A DNA stretch of 42,186 nucleotides, taken from assembly GCA_017416505.1 (NCBI GenBank), contig JAFQCI010000156.1, forward strand, positions 1-42,186, given 5' to 3'. The notes under the pieces were generated by a model, which saw only the letters and a list, made by a program, of their open reading frames with translations, had not been told where the DNA came from and ran no database searches. The stretch comes from Lachnospiraceae bacterium. GTDB lineage: Bacteria; Bacillota_A; Clostridia; Lachnospirales; Lachnospiraceae. Positions 16,261 through 25,951 of this stretch are shown here, in pieces; within the stretch, counting starts at the first letter, position 1, and each line of letters starts with the position of its first letter. The position numbers were made by a program, and so were the translations under genes.

Positions 16261-17019
16261 ATGAAAACAGTAAAGATGAAACATATTACATTAGGGGAAG
16301 GAATGCCGAAAATCTGTGTTTCCCTTGTGGCAGAAACATTAGAACAGGTGGAAAAACAAATGGAGAATCTTAGGAATCTTCCTCATGATATTATAGAGGT
16401 ACGTTTGGATTATTTTGAAAGTCTGGAAAAAGAATTTTTGCAAAAAGCCTTGGAAACAGTACGGAAGATGGAAGAAGATACCGCAGTCCTTGCCACATTT
16501 AGAACCAAGGCAGAGGGCGGAGAACGGGAATTGGATGCAGCAGAATATGAAAGCCTGTATCTGTGGCTATTAGAAGAAGCATTGGTGGATGCCATTGATG
16601 TGGAATTATTTATGGGAGAAAAGGTATGTAAAAGCTTAGTCCAAAAGGCAAAGGAACAAGGCATTTGTACGATTTTTTCAAATCATGATTTTCAGAAAAC
16701 ACCCGAGCGGGAAGAAATGAAACTGCGTTTAAGAAGAATGAAAGAATTTGGTGCAGATGTTGTAAAACTTGCAGTTATGCCGAATTCCATGGAAGATGTG
16801 TATGATTTATTAAGTATTACAAGCGAGATAAAAGAAGAATTGCAGTCTCCGGTTATTACGATGTCCATGGGAAAAGAAGGTATGATAAGCCGTATCATTG
16901 GAGAAAGTACTGGCTCCTGTTTGACCTTCGGTGCCGGAAAAAAGGCTTCTGCTCCGGGACAAATCAGTGCCGATAAATTAAAAGAAGTATTGGAAATCAT
17001 ACATAGCCAGTTGGTTTAA
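16261..17019 (+). CDS. aroD: Type I 3-dehydroquinate dehydratase
   Basis: A 252-residue class I dehydroquinase, which forms a Schiff base during dehydration of 3-dehydroquinate to 3-dehydroshikimate. The Schiff-base Lys169 is in DVVKLAVMP, and the catalytic His142 is in SNHDF. VRLDYFESL and ATFRTKAEGG are further family blocks. ATG 16261 is preceded by AGGAAGGA. Promoter and palindrome lie directly upstream. Next to aroE but on the opposite strand. Confidence 0.95.
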   Translation: MKTVKMKHITLGEGMPKICVSLVAETLEQVEKQMENLRNLPHDIIEVRLDYFESLEKEFLQKALETVRKMEEDTAVLATFRTKAEGGERELDAAEYESLYLWLLEEALVDAIDVELFMGEKVCKSLVQKAKEQGICTIFSNHDFQKTPEREEMKLRLRRMKEFGADVVKLAVMPNSMEDVYDLLSITSEIKEELQSPVITMSMGKEGMISRIIGESTGSCLTFGAGKKASAPGQISADKLKEVLEIIHSQLV

Positions 17020-17031
17020 ATGAATAAAAAT

Positions 17032-17120
17032 AAACTGCCGGATAACGTTTTTTGGTGTTTTCCCAATGTTAAACCAGTCTAACATGGGGGACACAGTTTA
17101 CGTTTATCCGACAGTTTTTC
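17032..17120. terminator. Large nested hairpin between convergent genes
   Basis: An outer stem pairs AAACTGCCGGATAACG (17032-17047) with CGTTTATCCGACAGTTT (17101-17117), followed by TTT. Inside, CCCAATGTTA pairs with TAACATGGGG around AACCAGTC, extended by GTGT and ACAC. It separates aroD from the convergent citrate synthase gene. It probably terminates both, but it is far more elaborate than the other terminators here. Confidence 0.75.
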
Positions 17121-17144
17121 TTTTATCACAAATATTTGCTATAG

Positions 17145-18533
17145 TTAGAGAAGTCCTTGTTCTCTTTCTGCTACATTGATATAATCACGGTGTTGTCCTA
17201 CATACTTATATGCCGGACGGATAATCTTTCCTTTGTTTACTGATTCCTCGATTCTATGAGCACACCAGCCGGAAATACGGGAGATGGCGAAAAGAGGAGT
17301 AAATAATTCTTCCGGAAGACCTAACATGGAGTACACAAGACCACTGTAAAAATCAACATTGGCACAGATTGGTTTGTGTAATTGCTTTCTGGACTGAATG
17401 AGTTCCTTTGCAATACGTTCTACACGTTCATAAAATTCAAATTCCTCTAATCTGTCCTTTTCAATGGAAAGTTCTCTGGCATATTTCTTAAGAATGACTT
17501 CACGAGGGTCAGACTCGGTATAAACGGCATGTCCAATTCCATAGATTAAACCACTCTTATCAAATACTTCTTTATTTAACATCTTAGTAAGATATTCTCT
17601 TAAAGCATCTTCGTCATATAAATCTGGCACATTTGCCTTGATGTCACGGAACATCTGTTGTACTTTCAGATTCGCACCACCATGTCTAGGACCCTTTAGT
17701 GAACCTAAAGAAGCTGCGATGGTAGAATAAGTATCTGTACCGGAAGAAGAAACTACATGGGTAGTAAAGGTAGAATTATTACCGCCGCCATGTTCTGCAT
17801 GAATAACTAATGCTACATCAAGTACCCTTGCTTCCAGTTCTGTATAAGATTCATCTGCACGAAGCAGTCTTAAAATATTTTCCGCAGTAGAAAGTTCCTT
17901 TTTTGGATTATGGATTATTAGACTGTCATCTAGATAATAATGGCGGTATGCCTGGTAACCATAAACAGAAATCAAAGGAAATTGTGCGATTAATGCTAAA
18001 GATTGTTTTAAAATATTAGGAATGTCAATGGCATTCGGATTGGAATCATAAGAATATAATGTTAATACACTTTTTTGAAGTACATTCATCATATCTTGGC
18101 TAGGAGCCTTCATAATGACATCACGGACAAAGTTTTCCGGAAGTTCACGGGCTTCACCAAGGATTTCAATAAATTCCTGTAACTGAGCTTTGGTTGGGAG
18201 TTCACCGAATAATAATAAGTAGGTGGATTCTTCGAATTTGAATAAATCGTTTTCTTCTCCCTCAATTAAATCTTTTACATTGTATCCCTGATAATAAAGT
18301 TCACCGTCAGAAGGGATTTTGTTACCATCTATTAATTTATGGGAAACCACATCTGAAATTTCGGTCAGACCGGTTAATACACCTTTACCATTAGCATCAC
18401 GAAGACCACGTTTTACATCGTATTCTGAATATAAGTTTAAATCAATGGAGCCGGATTTTAAACAAGATTCTGCCAATCTGTCTAAACGCCCCTCTAATGC
18501 TCGGTTTATTGCACTGTTTGTTCTATTTGGCAT
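17145..18533 (-). CDS. gltA: Citrate synthase
   Basis: A 462-residue citrate (or 2-methylcitrate) synthase condensing oxaloacetate and acetyl-CoA. Active-site blocks are HAEHGGGNNSTF, LKGPRHGGAN and GIGHAVYTESDPRE, and the C-terminal ISRISGWCAHRIEE is conserved. The usual G-x-G-H-R-V-Y block has Ala instead of Arg here, as in some clostridial homologues. ATG 18533 is chosen because AAAGGAGG lies eight bases before it; an ATG at 18557 overlaps upstream of this site. The N-terminal 50 residues are an extension compared with the shortest bacterial enzymes. Probably monocistronic. Confidence 0.93.
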   Translation of the reverse strand: MPNRTNSAINRALEGRLDRLAESCLKSGSIDLNLYSEYDVKRGLRDANGKGVLTGLTEISDVVSHKLIDGNKIPSDGELYYQGYNVKDLIEGEENDLFKFEESTYLLLFGELPTKAQLQEFIEILGEARELPENFVRDVIMKAPSQDMMNVLQKSVLTLYSYDSNPNAIDIPNILKQSLALIAQFPLISVYGYQAYRHYYLDDSLIIHNPKKELSTAENILRLLRADESYTELEARVLDVALVIHAEHGGGNNSTFTTHVVSSSGTDTYSTIAASLGSLKGPRHGGANLKVQQMFRDIKANVPDLYDEDALREYLTKMLNKEVFDKSGLIYGIGHAVYTESDPREVILKKYARELSIEKDRLEEFEFYERVERIAKELIQSRKQLHKPICANVDFYSGLVYSMLGLPEELFTPLFAISRISGWCAHRIEESVNKGKIIRPAYKYVGQHRDYINVAEREQGLL

Positions 18534-18704
18534 AAACTCATCCTCCTTTAATGACATAAAATAATGTCAGATACTTACGGGTTGCTATGCCTTTTGACCC
18601 TGGTATCATATAATTCAATACTTTATCATTTCTTGCCGGTTTTCGCAAGAGAAAAATAAAAGGATGAGAAGAAAGCTATAATGCGGGTTAAGCAAAAAGT
18701 AACG

Positions 18705-18762
18705 TATTTCAAATAGAAAATATGGTAAAATAAACATAATTATTTACGTTCTATTTGAAATA
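18705..18762 (+). promoter_or_regulatory. 14-bp inverted repeat at the NfeD promoter
   Basis: TATTTCAAATAGAA (18705-18718) and TTCTATTTGAAATA (18749-18762) are a perfect 14-bp inverted repeat 30 bp apart. A possible promoter is TTTACG (18743-18748) with TATCAT (18765-18770) at 16 bp, so the right arm would fill the spacer. It is probably a two-site operator, or else a long hairpin. Confidence 0.55.
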
Positions 18763-18801
18763 TGATATCATAAATTTATCTATAAAAAAGGAGGGGTAAT
18801 T

Positions 18802-19236
18802 ATGAATCCTATTATTTGGATTTTAATTAGTGCAGGATTGATTCTGATTGAAATCATAACATTAGGACTTACCAGTATCTGGTTTGCCATGGGTGCAATC
18901 GCGGCCGCCATCTTTTCTTATCTGGGATTTGGAATCTGGGGACAGCTTGCAGCATTTCTTGTGGTAACTACCATAACTTTAGTATTTACAAGGCCAATCG
19001 CCCATAAATTATTAAATAGTCGTGTAACCAAGACCAATGTAGAAGAAATTGTCGAAAAAGTCGGTGTTGTAACAGAAGATATTGATAATTTAAAGGGTCA
19101 GGGAGCAGTTAAGCTGGAAGGTATGGAATGGAGTGCAAGAAGCGTGGATGATTCCATTATTCCAAAAGATCAAATGGTTAAAGTTTGTAAGGTTTCCGGT
19201 GTAAAACTGATTGTGAAGCCTGCAGATATAAATTAA
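18802..19236 (+). CDS. NfeD-family membrane protein
   Basis: A 144-residue protein with three membrane segments in residues 4-62 and a C-terminal OB-fold (about 80-144), the arrangement of short NfeD proteins. NfeD proteins work with SPFH/stomatin proteins in membrane microdomains and membrane quality control. ATG 18802 is preceded by GGAGGGG. The SPFH gene follows after 20 bp, the standard pairing. The inverted repeat upstream suggests regulation of both genes. Confidence 0.88.
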   Translation: MNPIIWILISAGLILIEIITLGLTSIWFAMGAIAAAIFSYLGFGIWGQLAAFLVVTTITLVFTRPIAHKLLNSRVTKTNVEEIVEKVGVVTEDIDNLKGQGAVKLEGMEWSARSVDDSIIPKDQMVKVCKVSGVKLIVKPADIN

Positions 19237-19256
19237 ATAAAAGGAGGGCAATAAAT

Positions 19257-20189
19257 ATGCCATATGCAATAGGTTTTCTATTATTTTTAGTTTTTGTAAT
19301 TGCACTTTCATGTATTAAGATTGTTCCACAGTCACATAATTACGTTGTGGAACGCTTGGGTGCTTATATTGGGACCTGGGGAACCGGACTTCATTTTAAG
19401 ATGCCTTTTGTGGACAAAGTAGCCAAGGATGTTAATTTAAAAGAGCAGGTAGCAGATTTCCCACCACAACCTGTAATTACCAAGGATAATGTTACTATGA
19501 GAATTGATACAGTAGTATTTTATCAGATTACAGATCCAAGAGCTTATACCTACGGTGTAGAAAGACCGATTTTGGCGATTGAAAATTTAACTACTACAAC
19601 GCTTCGTAATATCATTGGTGATTTGGAATTAGACCAGACTCTTACTTCGAGAGAAACCATTAATACTAAGATGAGAGCCATTCTGGATGAAGCAACTGAC
19701 CCATGGGGAATTAAAGTAACCCGTGTGGAACTTAAGAATATTCTTCCACCACCTTCCATTCAGGAAAGTATGGAGAAGCAGTTAAAGGCAGACCGTGACC
19801 GTCGTGAATCCATTTTAAGAGCAGAAGGTGAAAGAGAATCTTCTATCTTAATCGCAGAAGGTCATAAGAGAGCAGCGATTCTAGAAGCAGAAGCAGAAAA
19901 AGAAGCAGCGATTCTTCGTGCAGAAGCAAAGAAAGAAGCTACGATTCGTGAAGCAGAAGGTAATGCACAGGCTATTTTAGCAATTCAACAGGCGAATGCA
20001 GATGGTCTTCGTTTCCTTAAGGAAGCAGCGCCGAATGAAGCAGTGATTCAATTAAAGTCATTAGAAGCATTCGAAAAAGCAGCAGACGGAAAGGCTACAA
20101 AGATTATTGTTCCTTCCAATATTCAAGGTGCAGCGGGTTTAGTTAGTTCCCTTACTGAATTAGCTACTACGAAAACACCTACGAACTAA
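19257..20189 (+). CDS. SPFH/Band 7 (stomatin-like, QmcA type) protein
   Basis: A 310-residue protein with one N-terminal membrane segment (residues 3-20) and a SPFH domain (about 20-185, with IVPQSHNYVVERLG at its start). Then comes a long Ala/Glu-rich helix (about 185-245) with repeats of AE-x-E/K-x-E-A, and a C-terminal oligomerisation region. It should assemble into a cage or scaffold in the membrane with the NfeD partner. ATG 19257 follows AGGAGGGC. Ends before a strong terminator. Confidence 0.9.
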   Translation: MPYAIGFLLFLVFVIALSCIKIVPQSHNYVVERLGAYIGTWGTGLHFKMPFVDKVAKDVNLKEQVADFPPQPVITKDNVTMRIDTVVFYQITDPRAYTYGVERPILAIENLTTTTLRNIIGDLELDQTLTSRETINTKMRAILDEATDPWGIKVTRVELKNILPPPSIQESMEKQLKADRDRRESILRAEGERESSILIAEGHKRAAILEAEAEKEAAILRAEAKKEATIREAEGNAQAILAIQQANADGLRFLKEAAPNEAVIQLKSLEAFEKAADGKATKIIVPSNIQGAAGLVSSLTELATTKTPTN

Positions 20190-20215
20190 GTAAAATAAAA
20201 AAACGAAATAAAAGA

Positions 20216-20256
20216 ACTAAAAAATCCTTGTTCCTATGGAACAAGGATTTTTTAGT
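20216..20256. terminator. Bidirectional terminator
   Basis: A perfect 19-bp stem whose left arm is 20216-20234 and right arm 20238-20256, with loop TAT. A-rich on one side and T-rich on the other. It lies between the SPFH gene and the convergent cls gene. Confidence 0.92.
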
Positions 20257-20273
20257 TTAGAATTAGGATGGTA

Positions 20274-21827
20274 TTACATTAATGGTGCGATAAATCGAAG
20301 CATACTTCCAATTACCTTCATGTATAATGGTAGTTTTTTGTAATCCTCCATGGTGATATTTAAACTACGGCGAAGGGTTTCCTGATAATCCTTTTCCATA
20401 TCAAGGATGGCATCATTCTGGTAGAAAAATACACCACATTCAAAATTAAGATAAAGGCTTCTGTAATCCAAATTAATGGAGCCTACCACAGCTTTTTGTC
20501 CATCCACAATAAATTCCTTTGCGTGTACAAAGCCTGGAAGGTATTCATAGATTTTTACACCGGATGGAATCAATTCTTTATAATAGGTTTTAGCTAAATA
20601 AAAGGCTGTTTTTTTATCCGGGATATGAGGCATTATGATACTGACTTCTACGCCACGTTTTGCTGCATAGGTTAATGCAGTAATCAGTTCATGGTCCAGG
20701 ATAAGATAAGGGGTCATAATATGGACATATTCTTTAGCGGTATTAATTAAATCCAGATAAACTAGTTCCCCTACATTTTCTTTGTCAAGAGGACTGTCAC
20801 AATAAGGCATAAAATAACCTTTTGGATTGGATACAAAAGAATAATCGATGTTTTCGATATATTTATTCGCTGATTGTGGTTTTTCTTCTGTAACGTCCCA
20901 TAATTGTAAAAACATCAGAGTAAAGCTTTTTGCTGCCTCTCCTTGAATCATGATAGCAGTATCTTTCCAATGTCCATAGATAGAAATGGCATTGATGTAT
21001 TCATCTGCCAGATTCACACCACCGGTAAAAGCTGTGTGGCCATCGATGACTAATATCTTTCTGTGGTCACGGTTATTCTGGTAGGTGGAAAGGGCTGGCT
21101 TAATAGGAGCAAAAAGCTTGCATTTGATTCCTTTTTTCTGAAGAAAAGAAGGATAGCTGTGAGGCAGTTTGAAAAGGGAACAGGTTCCATCATACATAAA
21201 ACGAACTTCGACTCCTTCTTTTACCTTTTCCTCTAAAATCTCCAGAATTTCATTCCACATTTTCCCTTCATCTACAATGAAATATTCCATAAAGATAAAT
21301 TTCTTGGCTTTTCTTAACTGGATTTTCATTTCTTCAAATTTATCCTCACCCAGAGGGAAAAATTTTGCATCCGTGTTTTCATAAATCGGAAAATACATGG
21401 AAGAATTCATATATGTAGCAAGGTTTGCCACATAGCGGTCTTCTTTTTTTAGTTTTTCGATTACTTCTTTGTTCTGTTTTAAATAAGGCCGGGTTTCTTT
21501 TACTCTTTCCGTAATCAGACGGTTTAAAATATGAGAACCTAACTGGCATTTAATAAATAAATAGAACAATCCTCCGAAGACAGGAAATACCAGAATCGGT
21601 ATAATCCAGGCAAGCTTGTAGTCTGGGTTATCTTCACGGTTTATAATATAAAGTGTTAAAAGGGCTGCCAGTGCAGTAAAACCACCATATAAATAAACCA
21701 TATAGTCCTGCATCCAGACGCAGGCAGAAAAAAGTACTGCAAGCTGGAGGAGAAGTAAAATAATAAAAACAATGGTTCTGCTAAAAATAATTTTTAAGAG
21801 TTTATTTTTTTTCTTTTTCAATTTCAT
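20274..21827 (-). CDS. cls: Cardiolipin synthase
   Basis: A 517-residue phospholipase-D-superfamily enzyme that joins two phosphatidylglycerols into cardiolipin. Two N-terminal membrane segments (about residues 14-37 and 42-62), with a third hydrophobic stretch near 73-93, precede two catalytic HKD motifs: HRKILVIDG (about 255-263) and HAKEFIVDG (about 435-443). The start is uncertain: GTG at 21830, ATG at 21827 or TTG at 21821. The stretch AGGTGAT would best serve the TTG. It is divergent from the glycerophosphodiesterase gene, and both act on glycerophospholipids. Confidence 0.92.
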   Translation of the reverse strand: MKLKKKKNKLLKIIFSRTIVFIILLLLQLAVLFSACVWMQDYMVYLYGGFTALAALLTLYIINREDNPDYKLAWIIPILVFPVFGGLFYLFIKCQLGSHILNRLITERVKETRPYLKQNKEVIEKLKKEDRYVANLATYMNSSMYFPIYENTDAKFFPLGEDKFEEMKIQLRKAKKFIFMEYFIVDEGKMWNEILEILEEKVKEGVEVRFMYDGTCSLFKLPHSYPSFLQKKGIKCKLFAPIKPALSTYQNNRDHRKILVIDGHTAFTGGVNLADEYINAISIYGHWKDTAIMIQGEAAKSFTLMFLQLWDVTEEKPQSANKYIENIDYSFVSNPKGYFMPYCDSPLDKENVGELVYLDLINTAKEYVHIMTPYLILDHELITALTYAAKRGVEVSIIMPHIPDKKTAFYLAKTYYKELIPSGVKIYEYLPGFVHAKEFIVDGQKAVVGSINLDYRSLYLNFECGVFFYQNDAILDMEKDYQETLRRSLNITMEDYKKLPLYMKVIGSMLRFIAPLM

Positions 21828-22024
21828 CACCTATATTTTATGTTTTAATTATTACGCCTCAGCCAGACATAAAACGACTGGTAATATATGTAACGACATA
21901 TATTTTAGTATTCTAACATATTTTGCATTAAGCCTCAAGAAAAAATCATTGATTTTTCACTTCACCTTATTATGGTTTTGTGATAAAATAACTTGTATTA
22001 CCTTATTGGGAAGGAAACAAAAAT

Positions 22025-23842
22025 ATGTTTAAAGAATGGAAAAAATTCGTGAAGTATAATCTGGGTTCCCTGGTATTATATGAAATCATCTATAAAATAA
22101 TATTGCTTTTACTTATGGTACCCTTTACTTATCAGTGTTTGAACTGGATAATTAAGTTTTCAAAGTATAGCTATATTACAAGAAACAATATCTATGCGAT
22201 TTTAAAGAAACCTTCCAGTATTTTAATTATTGCGGTGTACCTATTTGTTGTAGGGATTTATTTTATGATAGAGATTTATGCCGTAAATAATTGTTTCCAT
22301 TACAGTGCCCATGGATATAAAATGGGGATTTTCCGTTTGTTTTCTTCCAGCGTAAAAGGTTTTTTGAAAGTGTTCCATCCTAAAAATTTTATTTGGCTTC
22401 TATATTCTCTGGTAATGACTGTGATACTTAGTTATCCTGTTTTTGTTAGTATTTTAAGTTCAGTGAAGCTCCCTAAAACATTACGTGCTTTTGGAAAAAA
22501 GTACATTCTGGGAAACGATGTAGTGAAGGTTCTTTTGATAGTACTGGCACTGGCTATGGTATATTTCTTTATACGATGTATTTTTGCCAGGTCCATCAGC
22601 ATATATGAGAAGAAAGGCTTTTGGGAATCCATGAAGGAGAGTTTTTCTCTTACCAAAAAGAGGACAAGGCTTGTTTTGGGATATGGGCTGATTGCAAATA
22701 TTATTTTGATGTTCTGTTATATTTTACTTTATGTTATTATTTTGCTGGTTTGTACGTTAGTGATTTATTTCTTTGTAAAAAAAAATCTGGCACTTACCTT
22801 GTTCATTGTAGTAAATCAGCGGTTAAAGTATTATATGTATCTTGTCATTATGTCTGCAAGTATGCTTGGTAATTACAGTATTATTAATATGCTCTATTTC
22901 AGATTCAAAAAAGAAGATGGTTTAGAGGATGTCTTTATTCCTACACGAAATGTAAAACTTCCGGGAAAACGTTACCGTATGGGTTTTTATAGTGTCTGTG
23001 TTTTAGCGACGCTGATAAGTGGATATTATTTTGCCAATATCATATATAATGGTGCAAACACAGCAGTTAGTTCTTTAAGTTCCATACAGATTTGTGCCCA
23101 TAGGGGTTCTTCTGTCAGAGCGCCGGAAAATACCTTGGATGCGGTAGAACTGGCAATCGAAGAAATGGCAGATTATGTGGAAATTGATGTGCAATTGACG
23201 AAGGACGGGGAAGTGGTGCTGATGCATGACTCCAGTCTGGAACGGACTGCAGGGGAAAAGAAAAACGTCTGGGAACTGACTTTGGAAGAAATTCAGTCTT
23301 TGGATGTAGGAAGCTGGCATTCGGAAGAGTATGAAGGAACCCAAATTCCAACCTTGGAGGAAGTGTTAAAGGTTTGTAAAGGTGAAATTACTATCAATAT
23401 AGAAATCAAAGGGGATAAGCACAATGAGGGAATTGAAGCGAAGGTTGTAGAGTTGATTGAAAAATACGATTTAGAAAATCAATGTGTTGTAACCTCTATG
23501 GCATATTCCTGTTTAAAAAATGTAAAGGAAATAAATCCGAAAATAAAAACAGGATATATTACCGCCATGATTTATGGAAATATATATGATAGAAAATATG
23601 TAGATTTTTTAAGCTTGAAATCGGCTTTTGTAACTGAAACTACGGTGCAGAATGCACATAGTAAAGGTAAGGAAGTTTATGTATGGACAGTAAATTCTGA
23701 GTTGGAATTGGAACGTATGAAAAATCTAGGGGTAGATAATATCATTACGGATGACCCGATTCTGGCAAGAAAAGTAATTAATAAAACAAAATACAATGAG
23801 GGATATTTTGAACTGTTAAATCGTATTTTTGCAGAAGAATAA
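22025..23842 (+). CDS. Glycerophosphodiester phosphodiesterase with N-terminal membrane domain
   Basis: A 605-residue protein. Residues 1-345 contain about seven or eight membrane segments of the GDPD-associated membrane domain (PF10110). The catalytic GDPD domain occupies about 355-595, with AHRGSSVRAPENT, VEIDVQLTKDGEVVLMHD and INIEIKGD as the metal-binding and catalytic blocks. The active site should face outside or the membrane surface and release glycerol-3-phosphate from glycerophosphodiesters or teichoic-acid-like polymers. ATG 22025 follows GGGAAGGA. A 70-nt repeated element begins immediately after the stop codon. Confidence 0.9.
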   Translation: MFKEWKKFVKYNLGSLVLYEIIYKIILLLLMVPFTYQCLNWIIKFSKYSYITRNNIYAILKKPSSILIIAVYLFVVGIYFMIEIYAVNNCFHYSAHGYKMGIFRLFSSSVKGFLKVFHPKNFIWLLYSLVMTVILSYPVFVSILSSVKLPKTLRAFGKKYILGNDVVKVLLIVLALAMVYFFIRCIFARSISIYEKKGFWESMKESFSLTKKRTRLVLGYGLIANIILMFCYILLYVIILLVCTLVIYFFVKKNLALTLFIVVNQRLKYYMYLVIMSASMLGNYSIINMLYFRFKKEDGLEDVFIPTRNVKLPGKRYRMGFYSVCVLATLISGYYFANIIYNGANTAVSSLSSIQICAHRGSSVRAPENTLDAVELAIEEMADYVEIDVQLTKDGEVVLMHDSSLERTAGEKKNVWELTLEEIQSLDVGSWHSEEYEGTQIPTLEEVLKVCKGEITINIEIKGDKHNEGIEAKVVELIEKYDLENQCVVTSMAYSCLKNVKEINPKIKTGYITAMIYGNIYDRKYVDFLSLKSAFVTETTVQNAHSKGKEVYVWTVNSELELERMKNLGVDNIITDDPILARKVINKTKYNEGYFELLNRIFAEE

Positions 23843-23912
23843 GCGGTGGCGCGTAAATGCAGCATCTGCCATGGTAATAGCGGTTTACAAGATATATCAT
23901 AAATTATTGAGG
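23843..23912 (+). ncRNA. Conserved ~70-nt element, copy A (candidate structured RNA)
   Basis: This stretch starts at the base after the GDPD stop and aligns end to end with 40923-40994. About 51 of 72 columns are identical by eye, including GCCAT, TTACAA and ATTGAGG. Two consecutive hairpins are predicted. Several differences keep pairing (see finding). No terminator follows, so it lies in the leader or read-through region of the ftsH gene. Function unknown; the RNA nature is inferred. Confidence 0.5.
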
Positions 23913-23974
23913 ATAAAGGAGTATTGTTTATAGTTGGGAAAATTTTTTGGAAGATTTTCTAAGAGGAGGTTTAT

Positions 23975-25951
23975 ATGAAAGAGCAAAAGAAAGAAAAAGA
24001 TGAAAATGTAAAAGATAAAAAGGACAGGGAATTAAAAAAGGAGAAGAAGGAAAAACAAAGTTTCTTTTCTTTTCATGATGAAAATGAAGAAAATGGTCAG
24101 GAACAGGAGGAACCAAAGGACAAAAAAAGAATATTCATTTACCGGATTTTCTTCTGGTTTTTGTTGCTTTTGACCTTTGGTGTCAATATTGCACTGTTTG
24201 TAAAGAATCAGAGTGAAGATAGAAGTCATATTGAATATCACGAATTTAAGCAATATTTGACAGAGGGAAATGTTGAAAAAGTAACCATTGAAACCAATGT
24301 TCTTAATATTGATTTAAAAGAAGGGGAAGTAAAGAAGTGTTATACGGAGCGTTTATCCGGAGATACCAGACTGATTGAGCAGTTAGAAGAAGCAGGAGTA
24401 AAGTTTGTAGGTAAATACAATGAAGATGCTTATATATGGAATCTGTTGCTTACCTCTGTGTTGCCATTATTGATTATGGTGGGGCTGGTATGTTTTATGA
24501 TGCACAAAATGGGTGGAAAAGGCGGTATTTTCGGCTTTGGAAAGTCCAGAGCCAAGGTTTATGTGGAAAAAAGTACCGGAGTGACCTTTGCAGACGTTGC
24601 AGGAGAAGAAGAGGCGAAGGAATCCATTAAGGAATTGGTAGACTTTCTTCATGAACCGAAAAAATACCAGGAAATCGGTGCAAGATTGCCGAAGGGAGCC
24701 TTGCTGGTAGGTCCTCCGGGAACAGGAAAGACCTTGTTGGCGAAGGCAGTTGCAGGCGAAGCCAATGTACCATTTTTCTCGATTTCAGGTTCGGATTTCG
24801 TGGAAATGTATGTGGGAGTCGGTGCTTCCAGAGTGCGTGATCTTTTTGAACAGGCTAAGGAAATGGCTCCTTGCATTATTTTTATTGATGAAATTGATGC
24901 CATTGGAAAGAAGAGGGACAGTGGATTTGAAGGCGGAAATGACGAAAGGGAACAGACCTTAAATCAGTTGTTGGCTCAGATGGATGGTTTTGATACTTCT
25001 TTAGGACTGATTATCTTAGCAGCCACCAACCGTCCGGAGGTATTGGATAAAGCGTTGTTAAGACCGGGACGATTTGACCGTAGAGTTATCGTAGAACGAC
25101 CGGATTTAAAAGGCCGTGTGGATATATTAAAGGTTCATGCGAAAAATGTAAAGATGGATGAAACCGTTGATTTTAAAGAAATTGCCCTTGCGACAGCAGG
25201 AGCGGTGGGCGCTGATTTAGCCAATATCATTAATGAGGCCGCTTTAGGGGCAGTGAAGGCTGGAAGAGCTATGGTTTCACAGGCAGATTTGTTTGAAGCG
25301 GTAGAGGTCGTTATTTTAGGAAAAGAAAAGAAGGATAAGATTTTAAGTGAAAAAGAAAGAGAAATCGTTGCATACCATGAAATTGGTCATGCCTTGGCAT
25401 CTGCATTGTTAAAGCATACAGAACCGGTACAAAAAATTACGATTATTCCGAGAACCATGGGTGCCTTAGGTTATGTATTGCACGTTCCGGAGGAAGAGAA
25501 GAATTTAAGAAGCAAACAGGAGATGCTGGATTCTTTAGTTGGTCTGGTGGCAGGGCGAGCCGCAGAAGAAGTGGTATTTCAGTCCATTACTACAGGGGCT
25601 TCTAACGACATTGAACAGGCTACAGAACTTGCACGTTCTATGGTTACCCAATATGGTATGTCGGAGCGGTTTGGCTTGATGGCATTAGAGTCCATTCAAG
25701 ACCGGTATTTAGATGGAAGACCAGTGTTAAAATGCTCTGCTGTTACAGAAACCAAAATTGATGAAGAAGTAAAGGAAATGTTAGGAACAGCGTATAAAAA
25801 GGCAGTTTCCCTGCTTTCTGAACATAGGGAAGACTTAGAAAGACTGGCACAGTACCTGCTAAAAGAAGAAACCATTACAGGTAAAAAGTTTATGGAAATT
25901 CTAAAGAATAAAGATACAAAGGAAGGGGATTCAGAATGTACCGATTGTTAG
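23975..25951 (+). CDS. ftsH: FtsH-type ATP-dependent zinc metalloprotease
   Basis: A 658-residue membrane AAA protease. It has an unusually long charged N-terminal tail (about residues 1-48, mostly Lys/Glu), a membrane segment (about 52-68), an external domain and a second membrane segment (about 152-175). Then come the AAA domain with GPPGTGKT (246-253), [11 protein letters not shown] and the second region of homology [20 protein letters not shown]. The protease domain has zinc motif HEIGH (468-472). It degrades unassembled membrane proteins and selected cytosolic proteins. ATG 23975 follows GAGGAGG. The next gene overlaps its end by 16 bp. Confidence 0.93.
   Translation: MKEQKKEKDENVKDKKDRELKKEKKEKQSFFSFHDENEENGQEQEEPKDKKRIFIYRIFFWFLLLLTFGVNIALFVKNQSEDRSHIEYHEFKQYLTEGNVEKVTIETNVLNIDLKEGEVKKCYTERLSGDTRLIEQLEEAGVKFVGKYNEDAYIWNLLLTSVLPLLIMVGLVCFMMHKMGGKGGIFGFGKSRAKVYVEKSTGVTFADVAGEEEAKESIKELVDFLHEPKKYQEIGARLPKGALLVGPPGTGKTLLAKAVAGEANVPFFSISGSDFVEMYVGVGASRVRDLFEQAKEMAPCIIFIDEIDAIGKKRDSGFEGGNDEREQTLNQLLAQMDGFDTSLGLIILAATNRPEVLDKALLRPGRFDRRVIVERPDLKGRVDILKVHAKNVKMDETVDFKEIALATAGAVGADLANIINEAALGAVKAGRAMVSQADLFEAVEVVILGKEKKDKILSEKEREIVAYHEIGHALASALLKHTEPVQKITIIPRTMGALGYVLHVPEEEKNLRSKQEMLDSLVGLVAGRAAEEVVFQSITTGASNDIEQATELARSMVTQYGMSERFGLMALESIQDRYLDGRPVLKCSAVTETKIDEEVKEMLGTAYKKAVSLLSEHREDLERLAQYLLKEETITGKKFMEILKNKDTKEGDSECTDC

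Noticed and set aside
18557..18640. Riboswitch in the leader of citrate synthase
   Set aside because: Only a short GACAT...ATGTC hairpin and no conserved aptamer pattern that I can recognise.
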